The position numbers and the translations under genes were made by a program. From NCBI GenBank assembly GCA_902492655.1, contig CABUMF010000004.1:17990-81989 (forward strand): DNA of 64,000 bases, written 5' to 3'. Each line of letters begins with the position of its first letter. Within the stretch, counting starts at the first letter, position 1. This DNA comes from an uncultured Eubacteriales bacterium (GTDB lineage: Bacteria > Bacillota > Clostridia > HGM11514). Below, piece by piece: positions 49,988-59,108 of this stretch. A model generated the notes under the pieces. The model worked only from the letters and a program-made list of their open reading frames with translations, was not told the DNA's origin and ran no database searches.

Positions 49988-50248
49988 TTATTTAATTATC
50001 CCTTTCTTAGCGACAGAAAAAAGGCGAGTTACATATTCAGAGTTTTCAAAATCCGGTCGAGGCATTGATACATCAATATCATCATCCCACGGAATAATAT
50101 CTTTATGCCTGACAGCACCAATAAGTGTTCCATATTCAATATTGTATATTAGATTATTTTATTCACATATTCTATGGAACTCATCCAGCAAAACAAACAG
50201 AAGCTTTTGAATCGCTTTAACATCATTTGATTCAACATAATCTTTCAC
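49988..50248 (-). pseudogene. licD-family phosphotransferase remnant with internal stop
   Basis: An 87-codon frame starts with GTG at 50248, overlapping the flippase stop (GTGA). It reads LLDEFHRICE, then TAA (50161-50159) where LicD proteins usually have Lys, and continues in the same frame with NNL and then YGTLIGAVRHKDIIPWDDD, the LicD hallmark with its DDD metal site. It runs on to a second stop at 49990-49988. Normal LicD proteins are about 270 residues; only the first quarter remains, with one nonsense codon. LicD enzymes transfer phosphorylcholine or other phospho-groups to surface sugars. Too short and interrupted to be functional. Confidence 0.85.
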
Positions 50249-51768
50249 AACAAACCTTCTCCTTTTTTTAATCTCAGCAAAATTTTTAATGCTTTTTTTG
50301 TATCTTGTCTGTAAAAAATAAAATTAATTATAATAGAGATTAATGCAGCAATAACAATAACCGCCAGTCCTAAAACAAACCATGTGAAATAATTGGGTAC
50401 ACTCAATTTCATCACATATATCATTCCGGTCAATGTTATAAAAACATAAGTAATAACATTCAAAATAAACCTTTTGAAAAATAATTTGAGGCTTCTGCAG
50501 ATTATGTTTTTTGTCAAGTAAACCACATAATATATAAATCTTGTTAAAGTTCCGAGAACCGTGCCAATAGCAACACCGCATAAACCCATTGGATTTATCA
50601 ATGCAACTGAAGCTGCCATGTTGACAAACGCTTCCCCAAATGCGCCTAAACGCGTCTGCTTAAAATGACCTGCTGCCTCCACAACTGATGTATACGGAAT
50701 TCGCCAACAAAAAAGCACAGATGAAAATGTCAAAACAAATGCAAAGGCAGGTTCAATATAATTTGCATCTTTCAATAACGATGTATATAATCGCACAAAC
50801 GGTACTATAACAATGGTCAATGAAGAAAAAACCGTAATACTTACTATTGATACCAACACTTCATACAAATCAAATACAGAATTAAGTTGTCTTGTCTCAT
50901 CTTTGGCAATCATATCACCAAACAAAGATTCGATACCGGCAGTAAGCGAAGTTACTATATTCTTCACTTGCGTAATAATCATGTTATATACAGAGTAAAC
51001 TGCAACTTGGGTTAGTTTTGAAAAAATAGTTATTAGCAACACATCGGTATTTGAATGAAACACAAATGCAATATGCTGACCCAATCCATCCCATTTTTGT
51101 TTCAAATAAGTATTAGTTTTTTCAGTCACATTTACTAACTTATAGTACCTTTTAACAATAAACCGCAACGCTATCGGTTTTATTGCGAAAACAAAACTGC
51201 TCACTAATTTTACTAATATTAAACTAAAACCCAATTTTATAAATACAATTATGCAAATAGTATTAAGAATTGTTGTAATGATAGACAATACTTTTACAAT
51301 ATACATTCGCTGTGAAGCTTGCAAAAACAGCGAATACGAAATCCCGATAAAATACTCCGAAAAGGTTGCAATACTTAAAACAATTACCAACAAAAAAGTT
51401 GACAACCAATCAAAGCATTCTATATGGGACATCTTATTGAAAAAGCAAGCCAAAATTAACACATATGCAATAAAAATATAAGACAAAATTCTGAAGAATC
51501 GTTTGATTTCTTTAATTATAGCACTTATAGCATATGTATCACCGTTTGCAATCGGCTTATATAATACAGCTCTGGCAACGCCTCCGACACCACCTTCGAG
51601 AAGCGTAATATATGCAAGTAATTGCGTAATTGATGCGGTTGCCCCATAAGCTTCAGAACCATATGCATCAAGAAACAGCTTTGGTACAACAAACCCACAT
51701 ATAACCGTAATCAATTGGCATAATAAAGAAAATACAATATTTCTTTTTAAATTTACAGATCTATTCAT
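50245..51768 (-). CDS. Polysaccharide flippase (Wzx/MATE-like)
   Basis: 507 residues with about 12-14 membrane helices. The N-terminus (RNIVFSLLCQLITVICGFVVPKLFLDAYG) is typical of Wzx/MurJ-like exporters (Polysacc_synt family), which move lipid-linked repeat units across the membrane. By eye the gene is more AT-rich than the CapA or ATP-grasp genes nearby. It overlaps the GT2 gene stop by 4 nt (ATGA) and overlaps the licD remnant start. Confidence 0.9.
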   Translation of the reverse strand: MNRSVNLKRNIVFSLLCQLITVICGFVVPKLFLDAYGSEAYGATASITQLLAYITLLEGGVGGVARAVLYKPIANGDTYAISAIIKEIKRFFRILSYIFIAYVLILACFFNKMSHIECFDWLSTFLLVIVLSIATFSEYFIGISYSLFLQASQRMYIVKVLSIITTILNTICIIVFIKLGFSLILVKLVSSFVFAIKPIALRFIVKRYYKLVNVTEKTNTYLKQKWDGLGQHIAFVFHSNTDVLLITIFSKLTQVAVYSVYNMIITQVKNIVTSLTAGIESLFGDMIAKDETRQLNSVFDLYEVLVSIVSITVFSSLTIVIVPFVRLYTSLLKDANYIEPAFAFVLTFSSVLFCWRIPYTSVVEAAGHFKQTRLGAFGEAFVNMAASVALINPMGLCGVAIGTVLGTLTRFIYYVVYLTKNIICRSLKLFFKRFILNVITYVFITLTGMIYVMKLSVPNYFTWFVLGLAVIVIAALISIIINFIFYRQDTKKALKILLRLKKGEGLL

Positions 51769-52721
51769 TTGTTCTTACCATTAATCATGTTTATAAAACA
51801 AACAAACATATAAAGCACCTTACTTTTAAAATTCAGACTTCCTGCATATTTTTTATTATATCTTATACGATAAAACTCATCTCGAGATAATTCTCCCATT
51901 TTTTTTATTTTTTGTCCAATACTCAAAGTTGATGTCAAAACATACTTATACATACGAAGCTTAGTATAATGGGCATTTCGATTGTAAAGCTCTATATCGA
52001 TATTCCATTTTTCCACATAGGACTTCAATACATACATAACAGTTTTTATTGATTTTGCCCTGTTTGGCTGATAAGTGTTTGTTACACTGTGTGGATTTGT
52101 ACGGTAATAGTACAAAGCATCATCCAAATAGTACGGATTGATGCACTTGTCAATGATGGGCAGGGATTGAAGCAAATCCTCAGCATTTCTCATAAACGCA
52201 TACTTGCTGTAATCTGCGTTAATATCAAAGCAATCCCTTTTCACACATTTTGTACACATATTGTTCAGTAGATTTGATGTACAAATCAATTTGTAAATAT
52301 CATTCTTCTCAACAATTCCGGGAACAAGAGGAAGTGAATATCCACCGGAACAGTCTGTGCTTTTTGAAAAATTGTATATAATCATATCACTGTCGAAATT
52401 ATCAATAACAGATTTGATTTTTTCAAGACAGTCATGCCTCAACATATCATCCGCATCCAAAAAAACAAAATATTCGCCGTCCGAATTTCTTATACCATAG
52501 CATCTGGTTAAAATCTGACCTTCGTTTTTTTTATGAAACACCTTAATTTTATTCGGATATTTTTCGTGATACCTGTCACAAATATTTCCGCCTGAGTCAA
52601 CAGAACCGTCGTCAACCAAAATAATTTCCCAATCGTCAAAGGTTTGGTTAATAACGGATTGTATGCATTCATCAAGATAATTCTCAGCATTATATACAGG
52701 TATTATTACAGAAAAAAGCAT
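51765..52721 (-). CDS. Glycosyltransferase family 2
   Basis: 318 residues. GT-A fold: VIIPVYNAENYLDECIQSV at the N-terminus, LVDDGSVD, the DXD in FLDADDM, and MRNAEDLLQSL as the likely acceptor or catalytic-base loop. No membrane helices at the C-terminus except weak hydrophobicity. Sugar and acceptor unknown. The ATG at 52721 is taken because GGGAGG covers the upstream TTG (52736). Confidence 0.9.
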   Translation of the reverse strand: MLFSVIIPVYNAENYLDECIQSVINQTFDDWEIILVDDGSVDSGGNICDRYHEKYPNKIKVFHKKNEGQILTRCYGIRNSDGEYFVFLDADDMLRHDCLEKIKSVIDNFDSDMIIYNFSKSTDCSGGYSLPLVPGIVEKNDIYKLICTSNLLNNMCTKCVKRDCFDINADYSKYAFMRNAEDLLQSLPIIDKCINPYYLDDALYYYRTNPHSVTNTYQPNRAKSIKTVMYVLKSYVEKWNIDIELYNRNAHYTKLRMYKYVLTSTLSIGQKIKKMGELSRDEFYRIRYNKKYAGSLNFKSKVLYMFVCFINMINGKNK

Positions 52722-52725
52722 ATTT

Positions 52726-53835
52726 TTACCTCCCAAAAGTTTTATTCCCGGAAATAAAAAGCTCCCTGTGTGCCTCGCACTCGGCTATGTTTTTGACAGA
52801 AAGCAAGTAATTTTCCGAAAGCCTGTATTTCAGCCTATGACCGCACAGCTTGTTTACAACTCTGAAAAAAATTGACGGCGGCTTTATACGCATTGCGTAA
52901 CTTTGTTCCATTTTTCTTGCAAATTTGCCGTATTCTTCTTCAACAAATCCGGGAATTTTAATTTGCTCGGAACGTTCAAAAAACTCCTTAACCGTATTTT
53001 CATCTCCGTAAGCAATGCCGCATCCCGATTGTTTAACCGGAATAAAATCAAGCTTCATTCCTTCCGAAAAATCAAGCCTTACAAGCAGCGATGAATCCCA
53101 AAACTCATTACTGTGAGCGTTAAAATGAAAATTTCCCTGGCCGTAAACAACCGCCGACTTCCCTATGTATTCCATGCATCCAACGCAATGGGTATGCTGA
53201 CAAACAACAAAATCCGCACCCACATCACACATTTTTCTGCAAATTCTCCTTAAGTACGGCGAAGGGTAACGATAATACTCCTTTCCGCCGTGATAAAGAA
53301 CAACAACGAAATCACAGCTTTGCTTCAATTTGGAAATGTGATCGAAGGAATCGAGAGGCTCATAAGGATTTGCTCCCGGAGTATCTTCGCCGGCAACCGA
53401 AAACTCATGCTCACAGCAGGCGTAAAAGCCAATCTTCGCTCCGTCAAGCTCCAAAATATAAGGCTTTGCGGCATCGAAAACATTATTGCCCACGCCGACA
53501 TAAGAAATACCGTTTTCACTCAGCGCCTTAACCGTTGAATACAGCCCTTGCTCACCCTGATCCATTATATGATTGTTGGCAAGCGTAAGAAGGTTTGGCA
53601 TAAGCGCTTTTATGCCATTTACCGTCTTTTTCGGCGCAATAAGATTGGGTCCGCATTTCTTTATCGGTTCCTCCCTGTCGGTAAGCGGAACCTCGAGATT
53701 GAAAACCCTGAAGTCCGCAGACTTAAGCTCACAAAGAAGCTTTTTGTCAATAAGCTTATCCACATCGCCCGACTCAAAAATATTAATATTCTTTCCAACC
53801 GGAACCACATCCGCACCAATTATTATATTATGCAT
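52726..53835 (-). CDS. CapA-family protein (poly-gamma-glutamate/capsule type)
   Basis: 369 residues, calcineurin-like metallophosphoesterase fold. CapA motifs: GADVVPV at the start, FNLEVPLT, LTLANNHIMDQG, VVLYHGGKEYY, and CQHTHCVG. No signal peptide or membrane anchor is evident, unlike many CapA proteins, so it could act in the cytosol. CapA is required for poly-gamma-glutamate assembly in bacilli, yet the precise chemistry is unknown. Here it lies between the opine synthase and a GT2, which points to an amino-acid-containing surface polymer. Confidence 0.88.
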   Translation of the reverse strand: MHNIIIGADVVPVGKNINIFESGDVDKLIDKKLLCELKSADFRVFNLEVPLTDREEPIKKCGPNLIAPKKTVNGIKALMPNLLTLANNHIMDQGEQGLYSTVKALSENGISYVGVGNNVFDAAKPYILELDGAKIGFYACCEHEFSVAGEDTPGANPYEPLDSFDHISKLKQSCDFVVVLYHGGKEYYRYPSPYLRRICRKMCDVGADFVVCQHTHCVGCMEYIGKSAVVYGQGNFHFNAHSNEFWDSSLLVRLDFSEGMKLDFIPVKQSGCGIAYGDENTVKEFFERSEQIKIPGFVEEEYGKFARKMEQSYAMRIKPPSIFFRVVNKLCGHRLKYRLSENYLLSVKNIAECEAHRELFISGNKTFGR

Positions 53836-53852
53836 TTTAAACCTCTATCACG

Positions 53853-54806
53853 CTATCTTCCTTGAAATTCATTTATTCTCTGATCTATTACTACACCGTC
53901 TTTAATTATCATTGCATTATTTAAAACAACACTTAACCTTTCATTTGCCAACTGATTTATATATTTTACTATATTTTTCGAATTATCTTCGGTAAATGTC
54001 TTATAAAAAATCGAAGGAGTATGGTCTACAACATAATGCATAATACCATCAACATGATAAACCGGTTTCTCAATAGTAGTAGGTACACTTGTCTCTATGC
54101 CACCATTTCTATCGCAACTGACATCTATTATTAGTGCATTCTTCTTCATTCTTTGCAAGTCATTTTTATATATAATGTGATCCTTCCTTGATGTATCCCA
54201 TAATACACAATTCACAACAACATCGAATAATCCTATTTCATCTCTCAACAAACTTTCTGTTTTTCTGTCATATTGAACAACATTTGCACCGAGCATATTC
54301 AATACCTTTATTGCTCCTCTTGCGGTATTTCCTTTACCGATAACCGCAACATTGGACTCATAAGGCATGCAACCAAAGCACTGAAATGCATGCATTACTG
54401 CCGCCTCGCCTGCCAATTCGTTATTTCTCCAAAATACATGCCTACCTTTTTCAAACATATCTTCCCATGCATATGCTGTTAATCTGTTATTTATCAATTT
54501 TTCCGTGATGTCTTTATTCTGAACCGCATGAATCCAACCAAACACCGATTGATTTTGCAAAATATCCAAATAATCGGCATCTCCAACCTTAGGATCGCAA
54601 ATAATGTCCTTTTTCAGAACTTCATTTCTTTTTGCAATATTGGCACCGGCAGATATGTAATCAGCATCACTGTACCCAATAACATCCCCATAACCGTTCT
54701 CAAAATACAATAAATTCGGACAATCAATCTTAATAATATCACCAGGAATTACCGCTCTTCTGTTTTCATTTTCTTTATGGCTTATAGGAAATCCTATCGT
54801 TTTCAT
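53853..54806 (-). CDS. ceo: N5-(carboxyethyl)ornithine synthase
   Basis: NADPH-dependent condensation of pyruvate with the side-chain amine of ornithine (or lysine), giving N-(1-carboxyethyl) amino acids. 317 residues, close to the lactococcal enzyme in length, with strong resemblance from the first residues: IGFPISHKENENRRAVIP, the GYGDVIGYSDADY region, GWIHAVQNKDIT and LTAYAWEDMFEKGRHVF, then the nucleotide-binding GKGNTARGA. The C-terminal block DGIMHYVVDHTPSIFYKT is also characteristic. It belongs to the alanine dehydrogenase/PNT fold. Between a TupA-like ATP-grasp (2 bp) and CapA (17 bp). More AT-rich than CapA by eye. Confidence 0.9.
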   Translation of the reverse strand: MKTIGFPISHKENENRRAVIPGDIIKIDCPNLLYFENGYGDVIGYSDADYISAGANIAKRNEVLKKDIICDPKVGDADYLDILQNQSVFGWIHAVQNKDITEKLINNRLTAYAWEDMFEKGRHVFWRNNELAGEAAVMHAFQCFGCMPYESNVAVIGKGNTARGAIKVLNMLGANVVQYDRKTESLLRDEIGLFDVVVNCVLWDTSRKDHIIYKNDLQRMKKNALIIDVSCDRNGGIETSVPTTIEKPVYHVDGIMHYVVDHTPSIFYKTFTEDNSKNIVKYINQLANERLSVVLNNAMIIKDGVVIDQRINEFQGR

Positions 54807-54808
54807 AG

Positions 54809-55723
54809 CTAAACACTCCTTAAATCAATAAAGCTACCGAACAGTTCATCGGTTTCAGGCAAAAGATTATCATCAAAACCGCTATCAGGAAAAAAAGTTA
54901 TCTCGCCGAAATACACATTATTGTCGGAAGAATACAAATCAATGCGAGAAAAGCATAAATTCTTTGATAATTCAGATGCAATATCAAACATTTTATCCAT
55001 TGTTTCCGGTTTATCTACAGTAAATCCCTCCGGAGCAGCAATACCCCTTTTATTAAGACGCAATAAATTCCATTCTCTATCAAAAAAATAAAATTTTGTA
55101 TCTCCGCTCGAACGGTCCAAGCAAAGCATTACATTATACACTATGCCATTACAACAAAAAAACTTGTAATCCGTAAAATCATCAGAATAGCAATTGTCCG
55201 TCATATACTTTTCCGCAATAATCTTTCTCTTGACATCTTTATACGGCCACTCGCGACCTGTGAGATAATAGTTCTGTTTCAAGCCTTTTTTAAGTTCTTT
55301 CTTAACCTTTTCAATGTCAAGCTTGCTTTTATCCTTGCAAATGCACATCCCGGTTCCCGAATTATGATTGCATTTAAGCACAAATTTATCCGGAAGCTTG
55401 TCAAAATCTATATCATCGGGGTCGTCCCACACCCCAAGAAGCGGGATAAGATACTCCTCTCCGAGCTTTTCTTTTATGTAATCCCTGACGGCAAACTTAT
55501 CAACCATAGTGGTGTATTCGGGCTTTCTGTCATGAATTTTAAGCCACTGAAGCTTTTCATTAAAGGTTTTGGGATTATCCAAATCAAGCTTCTTTTTCAT
55601 CATAAGACGATATTTTATTTTTAAAAACAACTCATCCGGAAACAGCTTGCTAATATATGGCTTTCCAAGCAAATACAAGGCTATTTTTTCAGGATTTTTC
55701 ACCGCTTTCAACAGTTTGTTCAT
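54809..55723 (-). CDS. TupA-like ATP-grasp protein (copy B)
   Basis: 304 residues, ATPgrasp_TupA family. Conserved features: DNPKTFNEKLQWLK (about 49-62), the VDKFAVRDYI segment, DKFVLKCNHNSGTGM (ATP-binding strand and glycine-rich loop), IIAEKYM, DYKFFCCNG, and FGEITFFPDSGFD near the end (metal-binding Glu). TupA is needed for teichuronopeptide synthesis in alkaliphilic bacilli; ATP-grasp chemistry would join a carboxylate to an amine. It overlaps the Wzy-like gene by 35 bp and is followed by ceo after 2 bp. Confidence 0.87.
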   Translation of the reverse strand: MNKLLKAVKNPEKIALYLLGKPYISKLFPDELFLKIKYRLMMKKKLDLDNPKTFNEKLQWLKIHDRKPEYTTMVDKFAVRDYIKEKLGEEYLIPLLGVWDDPDDIDFDKLPDKFVLKCNHNSGTGMCICKDKSKLDIEKVKKELKKGLKQNYYLTGREWPYKDVKRKIIAEKYMTDNCYSDDFTDYKFFCCNGIVYNVMLCLDRSSGDTKFYFFDREWNLLRLNKRGIAAPEGFTVDKPETMDKMFDIASELSKNLCFSRIDLYSSDNNVYFGEITFFPDSGFDDNLLPETDELFGSFIDLRSV

Positions 55724-56957
55724 TCAAATTGCCCCCACTTCTATTATCGTTTAGTTTAACAAACACAGCTGCTGCAAGTAATAAAACATAAGTCTCCTTG
55801 GAATAATAAGCAACCATTCCGTAATCCATAACCAAATGTATTATCAACATGATCAGCAATATTTCCGCATACTCGACTTTTCTCTTAAACAGACTATAAA
55901 GTTTTTTAAGCAAGTAAGCAAACATTGCATAATATGCCGTAAAGCCGATAATACCGACGCTAAATAAAAGTTCAACAAAATTATTATGAAGATAGGTTGC
56001 CCTTCCCAAATACTTCATTGTAACAATCTTTGAATTATTGATTCCGTGCCCGAGTAAAATATGATTCTTAAATTCCAACAAACCGTACTTTATCATATTC
56101 TCTCTTACAACAGCAGAACTCTCTGTCTTACCGGATCCCGTTAAGGAATTGATAAAACCCTCAAATCTTTTTACAACTGTTTCAAACGCAGGCAATGACA
56201 GCAAAAATTTTAATACAACAATCGCAATAAGTATCCATGCAATCATTTTAATAAAAGCGGACATACTTTTGTTTTGTTTGTATTTTAAAAATATCAACAA
56301 CAGAAGCGAAAATACAACTACAAGTAAAGCCTTTCGGCTGCCGCTTCCGAAGGCTGTTATCAGCGGCACGGCAGAAACAACAAATAAATAATACTTTTTC
56401 TTGAAAATCGCAAAATACATACAAAGTGAAAAACCCGTTGCGGAAATCATACCTATAGTGTTAACATTTGTTATATCCGCACCTGCTCTTTCACCGGAAA
56501 TCAGCAATTCGTAATATCCGGAAATTCCGTAATAACCGATAACATATGCAGAGTATAAAACCGAAGATATTGTAATTGCATAAATAAGAATCTTATCGTT
56601 ATCGGTGTTGACAAGATAATTATAAAGTATAAAAAAAACAAGCCATAACAAAACAAGTGTTTGACACATGCTACTCGCCGAATCCCGGTAAGTCGCATAA
56701 GATATTGATACTATACAAACAGCGACAAATATGGTATAAAACCCAAGAGTTTTGTCAAAATAAACTCGTGCACCGTCACATTTGAAAATCAGATAGTAAA
56801 CAATCGCTCCGAAAAGCACTGCCATTATGGAGTTTGACAACAAATTCAGATTTTCCAAATATGAAAACATATATACCGATGCAACATATACATACAAAAC
56901 AGCATCTATTATTATGCTTTTATTGTAGTAATCAACTTTTCCGTCATCAATTTTCAT
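55689..56957 (-). CDS. O-antigen polymerase/ligase-like membrane protein (Wzy)
   Basis: 422 residues with about 11-12 membrane helices and one larger outside loop in the second half, containing the Wzy_C/WaaL-like pattern: SSAVVRENMIKYGLLEF, ILLGHGINNS and YLHNNFVELLFSVGIIG. It would polymerise repeat units or ligate the chain. It lies 5 bp after the GT4 gene and its tail overlaps the next gene by 35 bp. Confidence 0.87.
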   Translation of the reverse strand: MKIDDGKVDYYNKSIIIDAVLYVYVASVYMFSYLENLNLLSNSIMAVLFGAIVYYLIFKCDGARVYFDKTLGFYTIFVAVCIVSISYATYRDSASSMCQTLVLLWLVFFILYNYLVNTDNDKILIYAITISSVLYSAYVIGYYGISGYYELLISGERAGADITNVNTIGMISATGFSLCMYFAIFKKKYYLFVVSAVPLITAFGSGSRKALLVVVFSLLLLIFLKYKQNKSMSAFIKMIAWILIAIVVLKFLLSLPAFETVVKRFEGFINSLTGSGKTESSAVVRENMIKYGLLEFKNHILLGHGINNSKIVTMKYLGRATYLHNNFVELLFSVGIIGFTAYYAMFAYLLKKLYSLFKRKVEYAEILLIMLIIHLVMDYGMVAYYSKETYVLLLAAAVFVKLNDNRSGGNLNEQTVESGEKS

Positions 56958-56962
56958 AATCT

Positions 56963-58060
56963 TCAGTCTCCGAATACAAGCTTTACAAATTCTTCTGCAG
57001 AGCTTTCAATATCGTATTTATTATCAATGAAGTCCTGCTTTGTATCTTTCCTTCCCGATGTATCAAGGTAGCATATGTAGTCCGCCCAGACAGAAGGATT
57101 ATCTATAGGCAAATACTTAACAAGACCCGTAATGTCAGCTTCCTTTGTTATTTTGTCGGAAATGACACACGAAAGTCCCGTTGCCTGTGCTTCGATTACG
57201 GTATTGGGCATACCCTCAAAAAGAGAAGGAAACACGAAAACATCCATAGCCGACAAAACAGACGGAACATCGGAACGCACACCGGTAAATATAATACTAT
57301 CCGAAATGCCAAGTGCTTCAGCCTTTGCTTTTACTTTATCTTGAAGCTCGCCGTTTCCGACAAGCAATAAAACCGAATTTGAATTTTTCTTCAAAACCCG
57401 ACTAAAAACATCAATCAGAAATCCGTGATTTTTCTGTTCCATAAATCTTCCGACATGTCCGAGCAAAAGGGTATTGTCAGAAATTCCGAATTCATTTCTT
57501 ATTCTGCTTCTTTCTTCGGCATCATACTTGAAAACATTTATATCAACCGCATTATGCAAAATGTTGACCCTTCCTGCCTTGTAAGCTCGCTTTCCGAAGG
57601 TGTACTCTGCCGCCAAATCCGAAGGCGAAATCATTGTATCTATATATTTTTGATACAACCGTCTTCCGATATGATGAAGAATACACCCTGTAATCCCTTC
57701 GCTGTTACCTGCATTTGTAGCTCTCAGTGCACAGTGCCTTGCACCTGCGTTCTTTGCGATTTTAACATCCATAAATCCGTAACCGTTAGAGGACAATCTA
57801 AGAACATATTCGTATTTTTCATTTGAAATAAGCTCAAAAAGCTTTGTTTTGAATTCGGATAATGACTTACTTTTGGGCGGTACATAAAAAATTTTTCCGC
57901 CCAAAGACCTTATTTCGTCATCATAAAAGCACTTTTCTTTGACATTGATACAAAAATCCATTTGGTATTTTGTTTTGTCAATGGTACGGTATATTTTCAT
58001 CAAAAAGGTTTCCGCACCACCTGAATTCATACTGCTGAGTATGCATAAAACTCTTTTCAT
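56963..58060 (-). CDS. Glycosyltransferase family 4 (second of two)
   Basis: 365 residues, GT-B fold. The donor domain has LGHVGRFMEQKNHGFLIDVF and FPSLFEGMPNTVIEAQATGL (EX7E-type motif). The N-terminus has the GGAETFLMKI acceptor-side loop. Retaining transferase for an unknown sugar. Starts 12 bp after the previous GT4. Confidence 0.9.
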   Translation of the reverse strand: MKRVLCILSSMNSGGAETFLMKIYRTIDKTKYQMDFCINVKEKCFYDDEIRSLGGKIFYVPPKSKSLSEFKTKLFELISNEKYEYVLRLSSNGYGFMDVKIAKNAGARHCALRATNAGNSEGITGCILHHIGRRLYQKYIDTMISPSDLAAEYTFGKRAYKAGRVNILHNAVDINVFKYDAEERSRIRNEFGISDNTLLLGHVGRFMEQKNHGFLIDVFSRVLKKNSNSVLLLVGNGELQDKVKAKAEALGISDSIIFTGVRSDVPSVLSAMDVFVFPSLFEGMPNTVIEAQATGLSCVISDKITKEADITGLVKYLPIDNPSVWADYICYLDTSGRKDTKQDFIDNKYDIESSAEEFVKLVFGD

Positions 58061-58072
58061 ATCGTCCCTCCG

Positions 58073-59107
58073 CTAACAATCAAGCTTGTCTAATATTATC
58101 TTCATAACTACATCAGGACTGTACTTTTTGTACTCATCAATACAAGCGCATTTCATTCGGTACAAATTAACTTTATTTTCATAAATGGAGTTAATAATAT
58201 TTTTTATGCAATCAGAAGAATTACCTTCATATACAAACCCTGTTACACCTTCTGTTATCAACTCTTTTGATGTTTCACTACTCTTAGCAATTATCGGAAT
58301 ACCGGAAGCGAAAGCATCCAAAAAAGTGCCTGGAAATCCCTCTCCTTCCCAATATGAAGGAAACAAAAGCAAATCAAATTTAGACAGGATTTCAACACTT
58401 TTGTTAAAATCAACAATTCCGCCGTACTCTATATATTCCGGAAAAGCTTTTGAAAGCTCGGAAAATCTTTCTTTATACCCCGGATCTATCTGACCGAAAA
58501 TCGACAAACTGCACTTTTTGCCGCTGGCATTAAGTATTCTTACTGCCTCGATTGCATCTTCAATCCCTTTTTCTTTCATTACCCTTGAAAATGTACATAA
58601 CTTAAGAACTTCATTGTCGGATATTTGTATTTCACTTTTATCAAGAGCGGTTATTTCCTTAAAATTTGGCAAAACCTCAACATTTTTAAGTCCTATTGCT
58701 TCAAGCTTTTTCTTTACCGAATTAAGCTCAATCCAATTCACCTTGAAACTGTTAAGATACCTAACCCAAGACTTGTTCTCCGAAATCAGCTCCGGCAAAT
58801 TACCACCGATTATATCGTGGTACACATTCTTTCTAAATACCTTCGCAAAAAAGCATAAAAGCGGAAAATACACCTTCATACCGTTATGGGACAGTAATAC
58901 TATCAAATCTTTACAAACAAGCGAATTCTTTACTGTATCGAACAAAAGCTTAAGCTTATTGGTATTATTGTAATATGTATCGACAATTCTGATGTCAAAT
59001 ATCCCTGTTTTTTTTAATTCTTCATACAATGTAACCGTTTTTACCGTCTGACCGTCAAAAAAATTATTCCCGCCACCGAAATGACCTATTATTGCAAGCT
59101 TTCTCAT
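58073..59107 (-). CDS. Glycosyltransferase family 4 (first of two)
   Basis: 344 residues, GT-B fold, retaining. The N-terminal domain has GGGNNFFDGQTVKT; the donor domain has FSRVMKEKGIEDAIEAV and FPSYWEGEGFPGTFLDAFASG, the EX7E motif. It starts 1 bp after the ATP-grasp stop. By eye it is among the more AT-rich genes of the cluster. Confidence 0.9.
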   Translation of the reverse strand: MRKLAIIGHFGGGNNFFDGQTVKTVTLYEELKKTGIFDIRIVDTYYNNTNKLKLLFDTVKNSLVCKDLIVLLSHNGMKVYFPLLCFFAKVFRKNVYHDIIGGNLPELISENKSWVRYLNSFKVNWIELNSVKKKLEAIGLKNVEVLPNFKEITALDKSEIQISDNEVLKLCTFSRVMKEKGIEDAIEAVRILNASGKKCSLSIFGQIDPGYKERFSELSKAFPEYIEYGGIVDFNKSVEILSKFDLLLFPSYWEGEGFPGTFLDAFASGIPIIAKSSETSKELITEGVTGFVYEGNSSDCIKNIINSIYENKVNLYRMKCACIDEYKKYSPDVVMKIILDKLDC

Positions 59108-59108
59108 A

